From positions 2,215,642 through 2,279,641 of the forward strand of contig KL647306.1 of assembly GCA_000727475.1 (NCBI GenBank): a stretch of 64,000 nucleotides of DNA, given 5' to 3'. Source of the stretch: Sarcocystis neurona (taxonomy: Eukaryota > Apicomplexa > Conoidasida > Eucoccidiorida > Sarcocystidae). Under the pieces are notes generated by a model. That model was not told the origin of the DNA and ran no database searches. It saw nothing but the letters and a program-made list of their open reading frames with translations. The position numbers and the translations under genes are program-made. Below, piece after piece: positions 10,690 to 33,818 of the stretch (positions are counted from its first letter, which is position 1; the number at the start of each line of letters is the position of its first letter).

Positions 10690-13600
10690 TCAGCCGTGCG
10701 CAGACCGCCCCCGTTCACATCCACGAGACTACAGGACTACACGAGCGAAGAGATAACCGTACAATTGTGGATTCAGGCATACCCTGCGCTATTGCCAAGG
10801 GTCCTCTGCGTTCGACGCACAGCCTGTCGGGTTATTCGATCCCTGCTCTCCAGTTATCGTGGATCATACTCCGTCTACCGTGTGCTCTGCTTCGTCCGCG
10901 CTTACGCCCACGCAAACCTCCAGATTCTGTCTCCGCGCACTATGTTTCACGTGTTGCTTTATCTTCACCGAGGGACAGCTGCAGTCATTTACAGTCCTCC
11001 TGGTGTATGCAGCGTGAAGTGGAAGCCATACGATCGCTGGCGTACGGCATTACATCCACAAAGGACTCGTGTCGAACCGTCATGCGTCCAAAAAAGCACG
11101 TTCGTTGCAAGCACTTTCCCACAGCATGGTCGTCTCTCTGCCACTGGTGCTACTGCTTTTCGCGTTCGCTGACCTGGTCGTGGCTGCTGCTGCTGCTGCG
11201 GCGAGTGTGCCACCAAACATAGACACGTTCATGCATCACTGGGTACGGATCGCAGCCTGTCAAGGGACTGTTCTTCCTACAGCCGTGTCTACTTCATTAC
11301 GTGTGGCAAAAATAGTGTTACGAGTAGCAGTAGTTGTAATATGTAAAGCGCTTCTCAGCCGAAGTAGAGCAGCGCCTAAGGACGAAAGGCGTAGAGCAGC
11401 TTCTGCGTACCCTTCATCGGTCATGCATGGCGGTTCGACCTGGGCTGCTCACATTGAGCCACGCTCTCCATGCGTCAAGCGAGTATACTGGGGGCTGTTT
11501 TGTCGCCGCGCAGCTCAAAGAGGCTGCTCGTCTCGCTGACTTTGTTTTTTCCACCCGCTGCTGATAAATCTGACCCAGCTGAACGTGCTGCTTCTCTCTA
11601 CTCTACCGGTACTGAATCCCCTGCCCGTGTAGTTGCGCTCCTCCGGCGTCTGCTGCCTCGATTATACCTGCGGCTACTGTTGCAGCTGCGACAACACAGT
11701 TCGCGGCAACCCAAGCGGCAGAACAGCGTGCCACCAGCGCAGATAAGCCAGACTATCATGTGTTGCCCGTTTCGTTCCCGAAGTTCTACTGCATCCACTT
11801 GTCAGAGAGGTCAAGATGCTACTCTGCTAGAAGCATCCGAAACACCCAAGTCGTGTGGACACGGCAGCGATGTTGTAGTCCTCCAAATTCTGGTGCTCCG
11901 ATCCACCATGCAGCTGCTCGTAGCAGCTGGAGCCACGACTACCACAGTTGCTCGGGTGTCCAACACTTGAACTCTCGGAACCTGACGCGTGTAGACGCGT
12001 AACATTCTATTAGTGCTGCTCCTGCTCGGTGCACGTGTTACTGCTGTCAACTGCAGTCGTGACTTACCTGCAGTCGACCAGCTGTTTATCACGCTCAACA
12101 ACCCTAGTACCACCCTTATGATCTACTCTCTACAACCGACCGTAGAGGAGTTCTCCAGAAGTGCGTCGTTGTGCAGGTTGTGCGACAGCAACAGGAACAG
12201 CACCACTCGTGGGCGCGCGTGTAACGCTGTGTGTGGGATCGGTACAGCGGCTGGGCTTGAATGAGGTGGTTGGTAGTCGTTGCTGATCCTACCCAGGGTA
12301 GTACCTCGTACTAGCCTGCCGCTGTATGAAGAGACCAACACGAGCCTGGGTGCGTCGTGCTTCTGCTGGTGCGGCTGTTGCAACCGCTCATCTTCGGAAC
12401 GGCGCTGCCGCTGTGCTTTTTCATCTACCGCAGCACCTGTATTTCAGTACCGTTCCGTCGCAGCTTCCACAGATTATCTTTTAACGGTTGTACGGAACAC
12501 GCGTCGTCTTTGCGTTCGCGCGGCGAGTGTCTGTTGGACGTGTACGCCAAGACTTGGCGATGCTCTGCCCAGAACTCCTGCTGGCAAGTGTCCGTGCCGG
12601 AACACAGGCTGCGCAACCGCCTCTGCTGCCTTTTCTTCTTTGTGTAAGGCAAAGCTGTGAGTCAGCAACACGTGCCACGGATAACTTTGGCAGTGCGCAC
12701 TGCTAGCGTTGAGGGTGGTGCTCTCTGCGACAGGGGCAGGTCTGTTTCGTGAGGCATTTCCTCATCTATGCATTTGACCAGTGCCGCTCCCGCTCCCCGG
12801 TCCCGATCTTTCGTCTGCGCTGCTGCGACACTTTGCTATGGGTTGGCGTTCATTCCGTGCTCTTCGAATCTCCCGCAGTATTGTCGGTGTAGGTACCGGG
12901 GGTGCTGCTGTTACATCTCGCGCCACCGTTATTGCCACCCAGGGGGTACACCGTGCGCGGGTGCTGCTTGCGCCTGTGCGGGTGTTTGTGCTGCCGGGCT
13001 GGCAGCTGTGACACCATGAAATGCTGATGATCCCGGTTACACCACGGGACCGGCGTGCGCGTCGACAACTACGGTGCTGCGAACAGGCACAGCAGCCGGG
13101 GTTTTTTCATTTCTGGCGTAGTGCGCATAACTGACGGACGGACGTCTGAACTGCGTTGGAACGTACGTATGATCTTCTTTGCACGAACGTTCTCTCGGCC
13201 GTCACGAGCAGGTATCTCAGGGAAACGGTGGCCTCTTTTCGCGTATCGCCGAATTCTTCTTCGAATATACAAGGATACGAACAGGACGGCTTGCTGATCT
13301 GCCAGGTCCGCCTCACACTGAAGAGAATCTTCGTGTATCCCCCGTCTGCGGCCGGAGCAGCCGCCGTTCCGGTTCCGGCAGCAACACCGCGTGCAAGTGT
13401 TGCGCCCGCAACAGCAACAACAGGTGTACCCGTAGCAGGAGACGCAGTAACGATTCACCCACAAAGAGATCTCCAGGAGCGGCTGCGTTAGAGACGCAGA
13501 AAGTAGACATGTCGGCGGCAAGCGTGCGTGGCGCACGCAACTGTCAAGCGAGTGCAGCAGTAGATAATCTTCTGACTACCCCCCAACCACATCTCCGGTA

Positions 13601-13911
13601 CAGGCACCGGCAGCTACGGTGATTCTGTTGGAATCACCAGTATCTGGATGTGTTCCGTGCGAATTCTTGCTTTCTTCGGTCGCTCTCTCCTGGACCTCCT
13701 CGTGGCCGGCGCAGCCGGCACAATACTTGAATCCGCCTCCAACGTCCATATCAAGAAGCGTAAAAAGAGAACTGTAGGATTAAATATATTGAGCAAGACG
13801 CAGATTACTGCGGAAGTTGCCATTGTCGGATGGTCTGAGAATTCCCCTTTATGCAGTGTCTTCGAAAGAGTGGTGCCGGGTTCCAGGCAAATCTGCGTAG
13901 TCTGCAGCTGA
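10690..13911 (+). other. Low-complexity, frame-switching Ala/Pro/Thr/Val-rich zone
   Basis: Successive plus-strand pieces look coding-like but lie in different frames. They are a signal-like stretch near 11127 (MVVSLPLVLLLFAF then an alanine run), an Ala/Thr-rich piece at about 11630-11800, pieces near 12010-12260 and 12780-13010, an Ala/Pro/Val-rich piece at about 13330-13490, and a final ATG frame at 13648-13911 (87 residues, signal-like start). I could not connect them with in-phase splice sites. This may be a decayed gene, an intron-rich gene I cannot resolve, or degenerate repeat DNA. Similar text occurs in CDPK introns, which favours repeat DNA. Confidence 0.3.
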
Positions 13912-16900
13912 CTCGGCAGTTGAAATCTTTGCCTCACCGCCGTGTAGCCACATATGTCCTGCGTCAGGAAAGGAGGCGAGCAGATACCATACGTGGAATC
14001 ATGAGGGGCGTGCACCTGTGTGCATCTTTCTGCGCACACACACATGTGCGAATACTTATATTCAGAGCCATACGTCCGTGCACGGATGTGCGTAGGGAGT
14101 AAGGAAATGTTTACTGTACACATACATACATCCACACACACGTTACATGCATACATTCATACATCACGTACATACATATTACACACAGACGTACATCCAC
14201 ACACCCATATGCATCTGTACGTATAAACACGTTTGCGCGTAGGTACAGATGCGTGTGTCCGTGTAGAAGATAGATGTGTACATGAAGGCGAGTATCCGTA
14301 TACCTGCGGATACACTTACAGATTCACCCTTCTGTTTGAGCGCCATACAGATGTGCACCGATCGACAGAGACCGACCTGTATTCGTTGACGTGAGCACGT
14401 GGGTACACAGTAGAGAGACTTACGTGGCGGTCAGTTTTCTACCAGGGGAGCCTGCACGGCATGCGCTGCTCTTGCTTCATTTTTAGACACGGTAGGAGGG
14501 GTTAGTTATCCTGTTTACTGGCAATATGCCTTTTATTCACGCCAGTCCAAGTGTGCTCCCGGTCTCTTTCGCTCAGCACCTGTAGATGCACGAGAGACTT
14601 CCTCTCGAAAGGCACGCAGCTGCGTCCATTGTGGATTCCTCTGTAGACACATGTCGCTGTCGACGGCGTGCCATAGCATAAGCGATGTTGTGTTTTTGCC
14701 CAGTTTCTAGAGGACAATCGGGTCAGTGGTGCGCGCAGACATGCCCGAGGTCCCGCGCGTACCTATAGGTAGGCGTGTGTCTCCGTGTGTCTGCATTCGC
14801 ATTTGTGTGCATGTGTGTGTGAAAGTATATACGTACGCATTTAGAGGCCGCAGTGTCAATGACCGTCGGAGTGTTCAGAAGGTTACACACGTGAAGAGTT
14901 GCAAGGACACTACTAGATTTGATCCGTTTGATTTTAAGGCACCACAGAGACGCTATCTGCGGTGGCCGCGGCACGAAACGCCGCGTTCGTGACTTGTTTG
15001 AAGTGCTCGTAGCTGGGAAACGGAAGCAAGCCCTGGTGCGGAACGCAACCTCTTTGACTAGACAAGTGGCTTACGTGTAGAGATTACGTAGTGTGTGCAT
15101 ACGTGTGCATACGTATATATATATATACATATATATATATATAGAGAGAGAGAGAGACAAATATATGCGAGCACGTCCAAGGATAACAAAAGACGGCGTA
15201 TCGTCCAGTAGCCTGGCGGGAGGAAAAGTTACACGTAGGGGGGCCGTTTGTTGTAGCCCACGCAATTCTCCACATATGCACAAACAAATTGACATTTATA
15301 CTTACGTGCGGCCTGGAGTGTGCCCGAAACGCTCGCAGAAATGCGTGACGTATCGTAGCAGCCAGTTGCTGTCAGCTGTTCTGCGGGTCTCTCTCTGCAA
15401 TTTTCACATCCATAAAGCTGTGATGAGTGAGTCCGTACACCTGCGTATAAAGACGGGCCTCCTTCTGTGTCTACATACGACCCCTGCCTGCCTATGTAAC
15501 CGTTGCGTGTTCAGAAATACGTACACTTTTGTGCAGATCCTTCTGTGCGTAGCTCTAGACATCTACGTCAGAAGAAAGAGAAGAATACTTCTGAATGCCG
15601 GCGTGTGGACAACTGTAGCGCTTCACTGTCGATATAGCTAATTTTACAGAGGCGACGCCCTCCCATGTGTGTTCACTCGGGTGTTTCTGTCTACGACTTC
15701 ACTTTCCGAGTGAAAAAGGAGATGGCGTGTACCGTTCCGTCCTTACCACGTGATTCTCCTGTCTGGTGTACGAGTGACACTGTGGAAACAAGTTGTGTGT
15801 CTGCATGTGCTGCATTCGGCTCCGTCACATTCGGTAAGCGTGTTTCGCGTTAAGCCTTTTCGGTTGCTCGGCGCGAGACGGATATTTTCTGAGCGTGTGG
15901 CGAGGTATACAAAACAAACGTTTGCAGATCTGCGTGTCGTTGGGTGTCCGTGTTCACTCCGGTGTGGAAAACCGCTCCTACCTTGTGTGTGGCGCGCGCC
16001 GGTGTACACCTGCATGAACATCTGCGTGACTTGCCTACAAGCATATCTCTGTACGTCTGCTGTATAGAAGGCGTACAGCGCTCCACAGAAAAGGTGCTTG
16101 TGTTGTCTCCGTTCAGGTACTGCAGGCGCACACGCGCTCCACGGTGTCTTCGTCTGTAGGCAGGGCCTCGTCCAATCTACTGAGATACACAGGAAAGGCT
16201 GTACGTCTGTGGCTTGGCTCCCCCCATATTTCCCTGTAAGCCCAATAGCTGCAAGGCCTCTCTGCACGTCCGTCGCAGTCACACTCTGCTCTGTGGCGGC
16301 ACACATGTAGCGCCTTTACGCGTGTAAAAGGTTTTGTGCACCTGGAACAGTCACGTGTGTGCGTTCCGTTTGTTTGTCCACCGTTATCCCTCCATTTATA
16401 TATGTATGTATACATGTATACGTATGTCTCTTTCTAGATGCTTCAGCGGCTGTGTCCATATCTCTGTGGTCAAGCGGGCGGCGAAGGCGCGCTACATTTG
16501 TGCTGCGTAATGTAGAAAACGCGCGTGAACATCTCGACCTCTGTAGGTGCAAGCGTTACGTACGTGTGTGGAGGGGCATCGGACGTTTATGCGTCCAGGC
16601 TTCGTTTGCTTACTCGCTGTCTGCGCCTCCCCCACCACACACACAGACGTGGGTCTTGTGCGTTCTCAGTGGCGTTACATGAAAGAGAGTGTCTTGCAAA
16701 ACCAGTAGCAGCACCTCTGCAGTTGGGACACCCACGCAGATACCGGATGCGTGCGGAATAGAATTTCTGCATTCGACTGGTAGAATATTGGTCGTTTACG
16801 TCTGCATATCGCTGTAGAGGGACAGAACCGCGGAGCTCGTGCAGCATTTGTCTACCTCGTCTTCTTCGCACCGGCGGAAGTGCATACCGCAAGTCGGGGG

Positions 16901-19285
16901 TATACACATGCACAGGGTTGTACACACGTACATCCACAAAAATGTCATTTGTCGTTTCCTCTGTTTCTTGCGTGTGTATATGTGCGCACGTTAAACATCG
17001 CCTTTGTACGTTTTACTTGGGGGACGGGAGGAAACCTGTGTTTCTCCTGCGTTGGGGGTGTGTCACCCATTACACACCAGCACGTACATGCATGTACACA
17101 AGCACATATATATATATATATGTGTAGAGAGAGAAAGAGAGAGGAGAAAAAACCACCTGGTAAATGCAGTCGTGTTTCTCCTCGTGTCATTTCTCCCGTC
17201 TTCACCTGTGTACGGTCCAGAATATTCAAATGGATGAGCCACCGCTACGCAGACACAGGCGTACGAATTGAGGTACTTCGCTGCCATTCTGTCTACCCGC
17301 GTGTCTCCTTTTTTGGTTGCTTTTTCTTATATTCGGCCGTAGACGTGTGCGTCGTTCTCGTTTTCGATGTCAGTCCGGCCTCCCACGTGCGTAGCTTCAT
17401 GCGTAGATGTAAACAGACATCTGCGCCGATGCGCATATATATATACATATATATATATATATATGTGAATAAATAAACTTGTGCAGACAGACCTACACAT
17501 ATGTATATATATGTACAATGACCGATCTCATTCTACTAGAAGTGTGAAAGCACGCGCAAAGGGGTCCTGAGGAAGAGCAGAGTGCTCATGATCTGCGGAC
17601 TTTAAATGACAGCCGGGTGTGACGCATGCACGTGTGCAGTGCACGTGTCCATATTAGGGCAAGGAAGTGCACGCAAGTGCGCACATTCACGTAGATGTGC
17701 AGTTTAAACAAAGATGCTTACGACTGACTTTGAGTCAAGTATACGCAGACAAGTGCGGCTCTCTGCCGACTCGGTTGACGGCCCCTTCAAGCGTCTTAAT
17801 CCTCCAAGATGCATACACACGTGTAGGTGCCTTCGGACAACAACTGGCTACTGCATGTGTACACGTGTGTGTGGGTCTTCATGCCGCATACGGAGACGAT
17901 TGTGTACGTGAAGATGCATTTGTGGATACGTGTGGATACGTACAGACTTGTGTGCCTAACATAAGAGCCTGGTGCTCCCTTGTGTGAGTTCACGTGTGCT
18001 GCTCGTAGTAAACGAGAACGACTACGAAAGTGTAACTTCGAGCGGTATCTGCGCATGAAAGTAGAAGGACGTGAGCGTAAACAGGACCGGTGCTGGAGAT
18101 TTTCTGCACGACATTCGCGTCTAGTTTTTCCATTCTTTTACGGACCTGCTGAAGCTTGTGTAGACCTCTGGTGTCCGTGGGTCCCCCGTACGTGCAGATG
18201 CGTCGTCAGTTTCCTCTGTTAGCCAGTGTGTGTCTGCGCAAGACTGTAGCTCTACCACGTGCTATGCGATGCACCTCCCAGACACGGCTACGAAAGTGGG
18301 TATGTATACACGCCGCGTAAAATGAAAAACAGCTGGTCCTGCCCTGGCCGGAGACACGTGAGTAGACACGCTTCTGATTGTGTGGGCGTTGGTAGACACG
18401 TCCCCACGAAAACAAAAGTAAGCCTGTACGTGGCGTGTCCACACAGATGTTACAGAGGCTCCTACAAGGACGAAAGTAGGGCGCCTGTACGTAGGGTGTC
18501 CACGCAGATGCTAGACACGTCCCTACAAGGACAAAAGCAAGGAGGCTGTACGTATGGTCTCCACACATACCATGACACTAAAGCACGCAGGATGTGCAAG
18601 CACAAGACTACCACGGGTGGAGAGGGAGAGAGACTTTTACGTCTTGGCTGGCTGTAGTTCTACACGGTTTTTGTGGAGTACGGGTGTCCCTGTCTTTGTT
18701 TAATTTGAGAGTCATCGATGTGAACGTGCGCATGTGTGCATATGTGTATGCGTAGGTCGATGGGGTGTTTGTCGCGGTGTTCTGCAGAAACGTAAGACTA
18801 CATCCATCAGTGCGCGACTGCTGCTACCATGCGGTTGCTTCTCCCGTGTCTGTCCCTGTAGGGTTCGTCGGTGCCTCTGATTATCACTGCGCACATTTTT
18901 CCCCGACGTCTGTCACTGGGGAAGTCTATCCTTATACTGTAGGACCGCTGTGGCGTGGCGGAAGGCAGAAAGGTCAAGGAGAGGGCCTACTACCAACGAA
19001 GGTGCAGAAAGAGTGGTGAATCTCTTCCGTTTTACGTTGTCTGCCCCCTTGACAACGGAGACATGTTTGAACGGCGAAAAAAGAGACGAGGGAGTATCAT
19101 ATTTGCGTGCACGCTCAGGGTGTACGTACACAGGAAGGGCGAAACGGTTCACCGGTGTTACTGATCTTGAAGAGACTTGACAAGCGACATCGGGCGGTAG
19201 CAGGTCAACGATTGTGTGGATTTCGACTGTACGCACGCACATCCTCAAATTTTTTGTGCGGAGAAAAACAACTTTTCTTTAACAG
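13912..19285. other. Intergenic with microsatellites
   Basis: No gene is supported. The region is rich in GTGT, GTAC and TATA words. TA blocks followed by purine runs occur at about 15110-15165 and 17100-17145, with another TA block at about 17435-17465. Frames on both strands are short or made of Cys/Val/Tyr, as expected from GTGTAT repeats. A three-copy repeat at 18392-18568 is listed separately. Confidence 0.5.
18392..18568. repeat. Three tandem copies of a 58-61-bp unit
   Basis: Units start at 18392, 18450 and 18511. Each carries a block like CC(C/T)ACAAGGAC(G/A)AAAG, then CTGTACGTNNNGTGTCCAC and CAGATG. Divergence is modest. Confidence 0.75.
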
Positions 19286-20143
19286 GTGCCGCAGGTGCGT
19301 CCGAGCAGGTTTTCTACTACGAGTACTGTGAAGGACACAGCAGGTTGCGTATCCCAGATGGCACGGCCCGAAGGTGCAGGAGGAAAAGTGGTGGCGATGA
19401 CGGGCGACGAAGGGGTCGCGCCACCAGACAGTAAGAAGAAAGACTCTGCAATGTCCTTCACGACTACTGGCTCGAGCAACACGGAGGGACAAGGGTGCAT
19501 GCAGGCGTGCGTGCAGGCAGTCCCCCAGCCGCCAGGGAGTGCAGGAAAACAAGCAGGTGAAGGAAGCGGTGACGCAGGCCTCATCTCCGTCTGCAAAGAA
19601 GAAGAGGGGGAAGAAGAAGCACACATGAGCGAAGAAGCACTAGCAGGGACAAGACCGCACAACGTGTCACCAGTGACACAATCAGAGGCATCTTCGAAGA
19701 CTGTGGAAGTGGGGGACCAGCGGCGAAGTGAAGCAGCGAGTGGATCCAGAGGAGAAGGAGGAGAAGACGGCGATGAATTGAGCGACGCGGTAGAAGGAGC
19801 TGTAAGAGGAGGGCCCGAAGCAGAAGAGACGGGAAGAAGGCAGGAAGACCCAGAAGCCAGCGCACTTCCTGAAAAAAAAGCGGCGACGAAGGAGACACAG
19901 AGTGCCCCTGCTGCATTAGGACGGGCTGCTGCTGCTAACGCCGCTGGAAGACCTGGCCGTGACAGAGATGAAGAAAGCTCCGACTCACAGCACTCTCATG
20001 GACCAGACTGCACGTGCACCCGCGCCGCTGGCGACGGCGTCGGTAACGAGGAAAGAACCAAGCCTCTGTTTTTTTCTCTGTGCACCAAGTGCGCCCACGA
20101 AGGAAAGGTAATAGTAGAGAGCAGCGGCCTGAGGGACACATAG
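19286..20143 (+). CDS. Acidic low-complexity exon, possible N-terminal extension of the CDPK
   Basis: A strong acceptor (ACTTTTCTTTAACAG ending at 19285) opens this frame. The first ATG inside it is at 19358. If unspliced it ends with a stop at 20141-20143, giving about 261 residues from that ATG. The protein is rich in Glu, Gly, Ala, Ser and Asp, with EEEGEEEAH and two Cys pairs near the end (DCTCT, LCTKC). No domain is recognised. A good donor (AAG then GTAATA) sits after codon GGA AAG at 20107 in phase 0. A phase-0 acceptor at 22099 would join it to the frame that holds the CDPK first exon. On that model the kinase gains about 270 N-terminal residues. The alternative is a separate gene ending at 20143. 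Confidence 0.45.
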   Translation: MPQVRPSRFSTTSTVKDTAGCVSQMARPEGAGGKVVAMTGDEGVAPPDSKKKDSAMSFTTTGSSNTEGQGCMQACVQAVPQPPGSAGKQAGEGSGDAGLISVCKEEEGEEEAHMSEEALAGTRPHNVSPVTQSEASSKTVEVGDQRRSEAASGSRGEGGEDGDELSDAVEGAVRGGPEAEETGRRQEDPEASALPEKKAATKETQSAPAALGRAAAANAAGRPGRDRDEESSDSQHSHGPDCTCTRAAGDGVGNEERTKPLFFSLCTKCAHEGKVIVESSGLRDT

Positions 20144-22099
20144 AAGGGGGGGCGACACGTGTGTAGAGACGGGTAGTAGACAGCTGGAGAACAAGGAAGA
20201 GAGGGAGAGACGGCGTGAAGAGGAAGAAGAAGACAAGCTCGCACGCGTCTGTATATGTGGGCGGAGAGACCAAGGACAAGCCAGCAGCAGGTCGCTGCGG
20301 CGTGCGTGTCTGTCAGCCTGCGCTTCCGTAGGACGGTCTTGTATGTTGTATGTCTTGCTGCAAGAATAGGAGGCAACAAGGTGACTCGAAGAAGATAGGG
20401 ACGGAATACAATCCTCAAGCGCATTTCACCCTCCGTCTACGCTTCCAGCAGCTGCCTGGCGGCACCAGGCACCTGCGGAGTGTGACACACAGGCGCGGGC
20501 CAAGCCTGTGGTCCGCGGGTTGCTCTGCCACACACAAAACTCGTGCGCCGTGGTCCAGCGTCCTGCACCGTCGTCTCCGAGATATGCTGAGTTGCCTCCA
20601 AATATCGTGCATCTGTGCCTTTCAGCGCATGCATCAGGCGTGTCTCCTCCGGTTTCTTCTGCAAGCCGATGACAACAAAGCAGCGTCATTGACACGCATC
20701 GACACGTATACGTGCTTATGTATGCATGCGGCGCACATAATGCCTGTACAGTTTATTTGAATGTGAATGTGTAGACGTAAATGTGTATACGATATACACG
20801 TAATGCTCGTTGTCGGCGAGGGCAGTGCGTCGCTTTGGTGCTGTGCACAACGTCAGTGAAAAGGCGCCTGGGTCCGTGCAGATGTGTACGTGTATCACTG
20901 CACCTGCTGTGCTGTGTGCGCCTTCCTGACGGCAGAAAGGGGCACTGACGGCATACATGTAGAGGTGGCTGCGCCGTGCCTGCATCGCGCCTGCGTGTCT
21001 CCGCACCCGCATTTCTTTCGTGACTCCCCCGCGTGGCCTGATTGCTCATAAGTTTCTGAGCGCCCATTCCTGCGCATGCTCCCCCTGCGCTCCCTGGCTC
21101 TATTGGCCTGTCCTGATGAGCAGCAGCTCTGTCTACACTTCGTTTGGTTGACTGGCTCCGCCTGCCCTTCTGGACATGCATTCTACTTGACAAAGTCGAC
21201 GTCTCTGCACGGACCACCACCGGTCTTCGTGGATTAGCTGACGGTCTTGGGGGACGGATCGTTCGTGAACCTCTGCTATTCCCCGCGCCTTATACCTCTT
21301 TGTGTGTGCCTCCTGTCTTGGATGGTTCATCATCCTCTGTCTGGTTCCTCGCCTTCCTGCTCTATATATCTCTTTGTGTGCTTCCAGTTGGTCCGCTTTT
21401 CGCTAGCTTCGTCGCGTGTGCGTTCTCTAAGGATGACTTGCTAGGCGTGGTGCGGCGTCTTGCCTCTCTTATGCGGCTGAACTGGTCGTCGCATGCAGGC
21501 GGACGGCGCATGTGCATATGCCTCCTCGCCTGTCCTGGCCTGCGCCCAGGTCTACACGGGCCCCGTGTATCGCGTTGCGCCAGCTGCTCCACCGGCGCTC
21601 CTTTAGACACACGCCGCTAGGCTTGCGCGCGTCTACCTGTGCATGCGTGGACGAGCGTCATCGACTGCGCGTTTTCTTTATGAAGAAATTCCGTCGTGTG
21701 CTTCCCTCCGACGCGTGTGACGCCGGAAATAATCAGGCAGTTCTCCGTGTCTACTCGAAGCTGTTCGACGTGTGTGGATCTCCCCATGCATTGCTCCTTG
21801 GCGTGCGCCCATCCAAGCTGCGCGTGGGGTGTATGCATTTGCAGCCGCTCCCCCTGTTTCTTCGGGCTCTATATATGTGTACTGTCTGTGTGACACACGT
21901 TGTGTCCAAGCTTCCCACCTTTCGTACTCCGCGCCTCCTGGCCTGCTTCAGCAGACAATCCAGCGATCCCTGTGTGCGTCCAGTGCATGCGCATCCGCTG
22001 TCCTTCCCGCGTAGCGGATACGAGCATTGGCGGCTTCATTTCTCAGCGGCATGTGCACCCGGTGTGCGGACGTGTGCAGAGATGTGCTGATGCCTTCAG
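20144..22099. other. Intergenic or first CDPK intron
   Basis: There is no independent gene. The plus strand is pyrimidine-rich (many TGTCTCT and CCTCGCC words), like an intron or UTR. Its length, about 2.0 kb, is close to the other CDPK introns. A pyrimidine-rich tract precedes the candidate acceptor at 22097-22099 only weakly. Confidence 0.4.
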
Positions 22100-22159
22100 A
22101 GAGGCCCACACGCCAGACGCGAGCCCGTTCGCGGACTGATCATCCGCAGCGAGAGCTTC

Positions 22160-32573
<10,414 letters not shown>

Positions 32574-32799
32574 CTTGCTGCCGGTGGTGATCTTAAGTGT
32601 ACGCACATACATACGCACATGAATCAATAGGTATCCAGCTGTGTGTACACAGGTGGGCCTTCGTGTCCACAGGCACTGTTTCTTGCAAGCGTGCATGGTA
32701 GAAGAAATATAGGCACGAAGGGTGAACGCATCCAGTATGAAGATAAAGCTGTAAGCGTATAACTGCTTAGAGAAAGCTATTCGTGTGCAGAGGAATGCG
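32574..32799. other. Short tail-to-tail intergenic spacer
   Basis: This is 226 bases between the CDPK stop (32573) and the stop of the minus-strand gene (32800). It must hold both 3' ends. No clear terminator hairpin is visible. Confidence 0.5.
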
Positions 32800-33193
32800 C
32801 TATTGCATCTCCCGCAGCTCAGCAGGGAAAGGTGCTGCTGGTGATGGCCCATTGACAGTGGCCGGGTCGGCGGGTAACTGTGTACCCTCTTTAATGTGCA
32901 GCAGGTGGTTAGGCAAGCCCACCGTATTGTCACGAGTGTTGCGCATCACGACGGCAGTGCCCTGCAGGCAGGCGTGTGTGTAGTACCCGATGTACTGCTG
33001 CTGTTAAAGCATCCGTTAAGGCTCTCAGCTTTACATATGCTTCACTTTTATCTCGTGTGCATTCACTGGTGATACGTGAGGGGCACACGCAAGAGTCTCA
33101 CGTGTTTTTTAAGCTGGGCGTCAGCCGATAAAACAGGAAGCGATGGAGACGCAAACGGATCTGCATGCCTGTTCGCTTCGTCTCCTTGTGGTC
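32800..33193 (-). CDS. Two 3'-terminal exons of an unidentified gene
   Basis: The last exon is 32800-32961, 53 codons plus TAG. It follows a good acceptor (GCCTGCCTGCAG) and begins GTAVVMRNTRDNTVGLPNHL. The preceding exon is 33102-33193, with a strong acceptor (GGTCTTTTCCAG) and a CAC-GTGAGAC donor. In the frame that ends in phase 0 it reads about 30 hydrophilic residues, ending SADAQLKKH. The intron between them is 140 bases. The exon before 33193 must end in phase 1. A candidate begins at 33426 after GTGTTTCAG, but its frame is unclear. A possible first exon starts with an ATG at 33846 (MASAHLYEMQKLLGNLSHLL). I do not recognise the protein. Confidence 0.4.
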
Positions 33194-33640
33194 CTGGAAA
33201 AGACCATGGTCAGCTGCGCGCGGGGTGGCATCTGCTACACGTTTTACTTCGCTAGTACTTAGTGTACTCTGCAGGAGAGTTTTTATGTTTCGCGTCGAAG
33301 GTAGCTGATAAGGAGGCGCTGCGCAGGCAGACTTGTGGTGTATCTGAAGTGGTAGTGCTCCCGCTGCGGCTGAAAACCTGTTGCTGTTGTTAACAAGTGG
33401 TATTCGTAGCGGATGTTCTTTCTTAGCTGAAACACGGAGAGTTAACACGGTAAATGGCACTGTCTACAAACCCTTAAACATCCTGGAAGAGACAGCACGT
33501 TTGCAGAGGCTGGACTTACAGGCTAACGAAGGTTCACTTTCAGATTTTACTGAACATTCAGTTTTTAGTTCCTGCCATCAACGAATAGCACGGCGAGCTA
33601 CCTGCATATACACCTGTGTATTATTCGTATGATCTTCCAC

Positions 33641-33818
33641 GCAGCTGTGTCTGCAGATCATGTGCCATACGCTGGAGTGCAGGGAATTAATTTGTCACAG
33701 TAGCTGCGACAAATTTCCTAATAACTTGTGCAGCTGTGTCTGCAGATCATGTGCCGTACGCGGGAGTGCAGCGAAGTAATTTGTCTCAGTAGATGCGACA
33801 GATTTCCTAATAACTTTT
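33641..33818. repeat. Tandem 89-bp duplication
   Basis: Copies start at 33641 and 33730. Each runs from GCAGCTGTGTCTGCAGATCA to CCTAATAACTT, with about ten differences. The period is not a multiple of three. Confidence 0.85.

Noticed and set aside
11425..11450. GGTTCGACCTGGGC resembling a tRNA B box
   Set aside because: No A box at the right spacing and no cloverleaf. No tRNA found by eye elsewhere.
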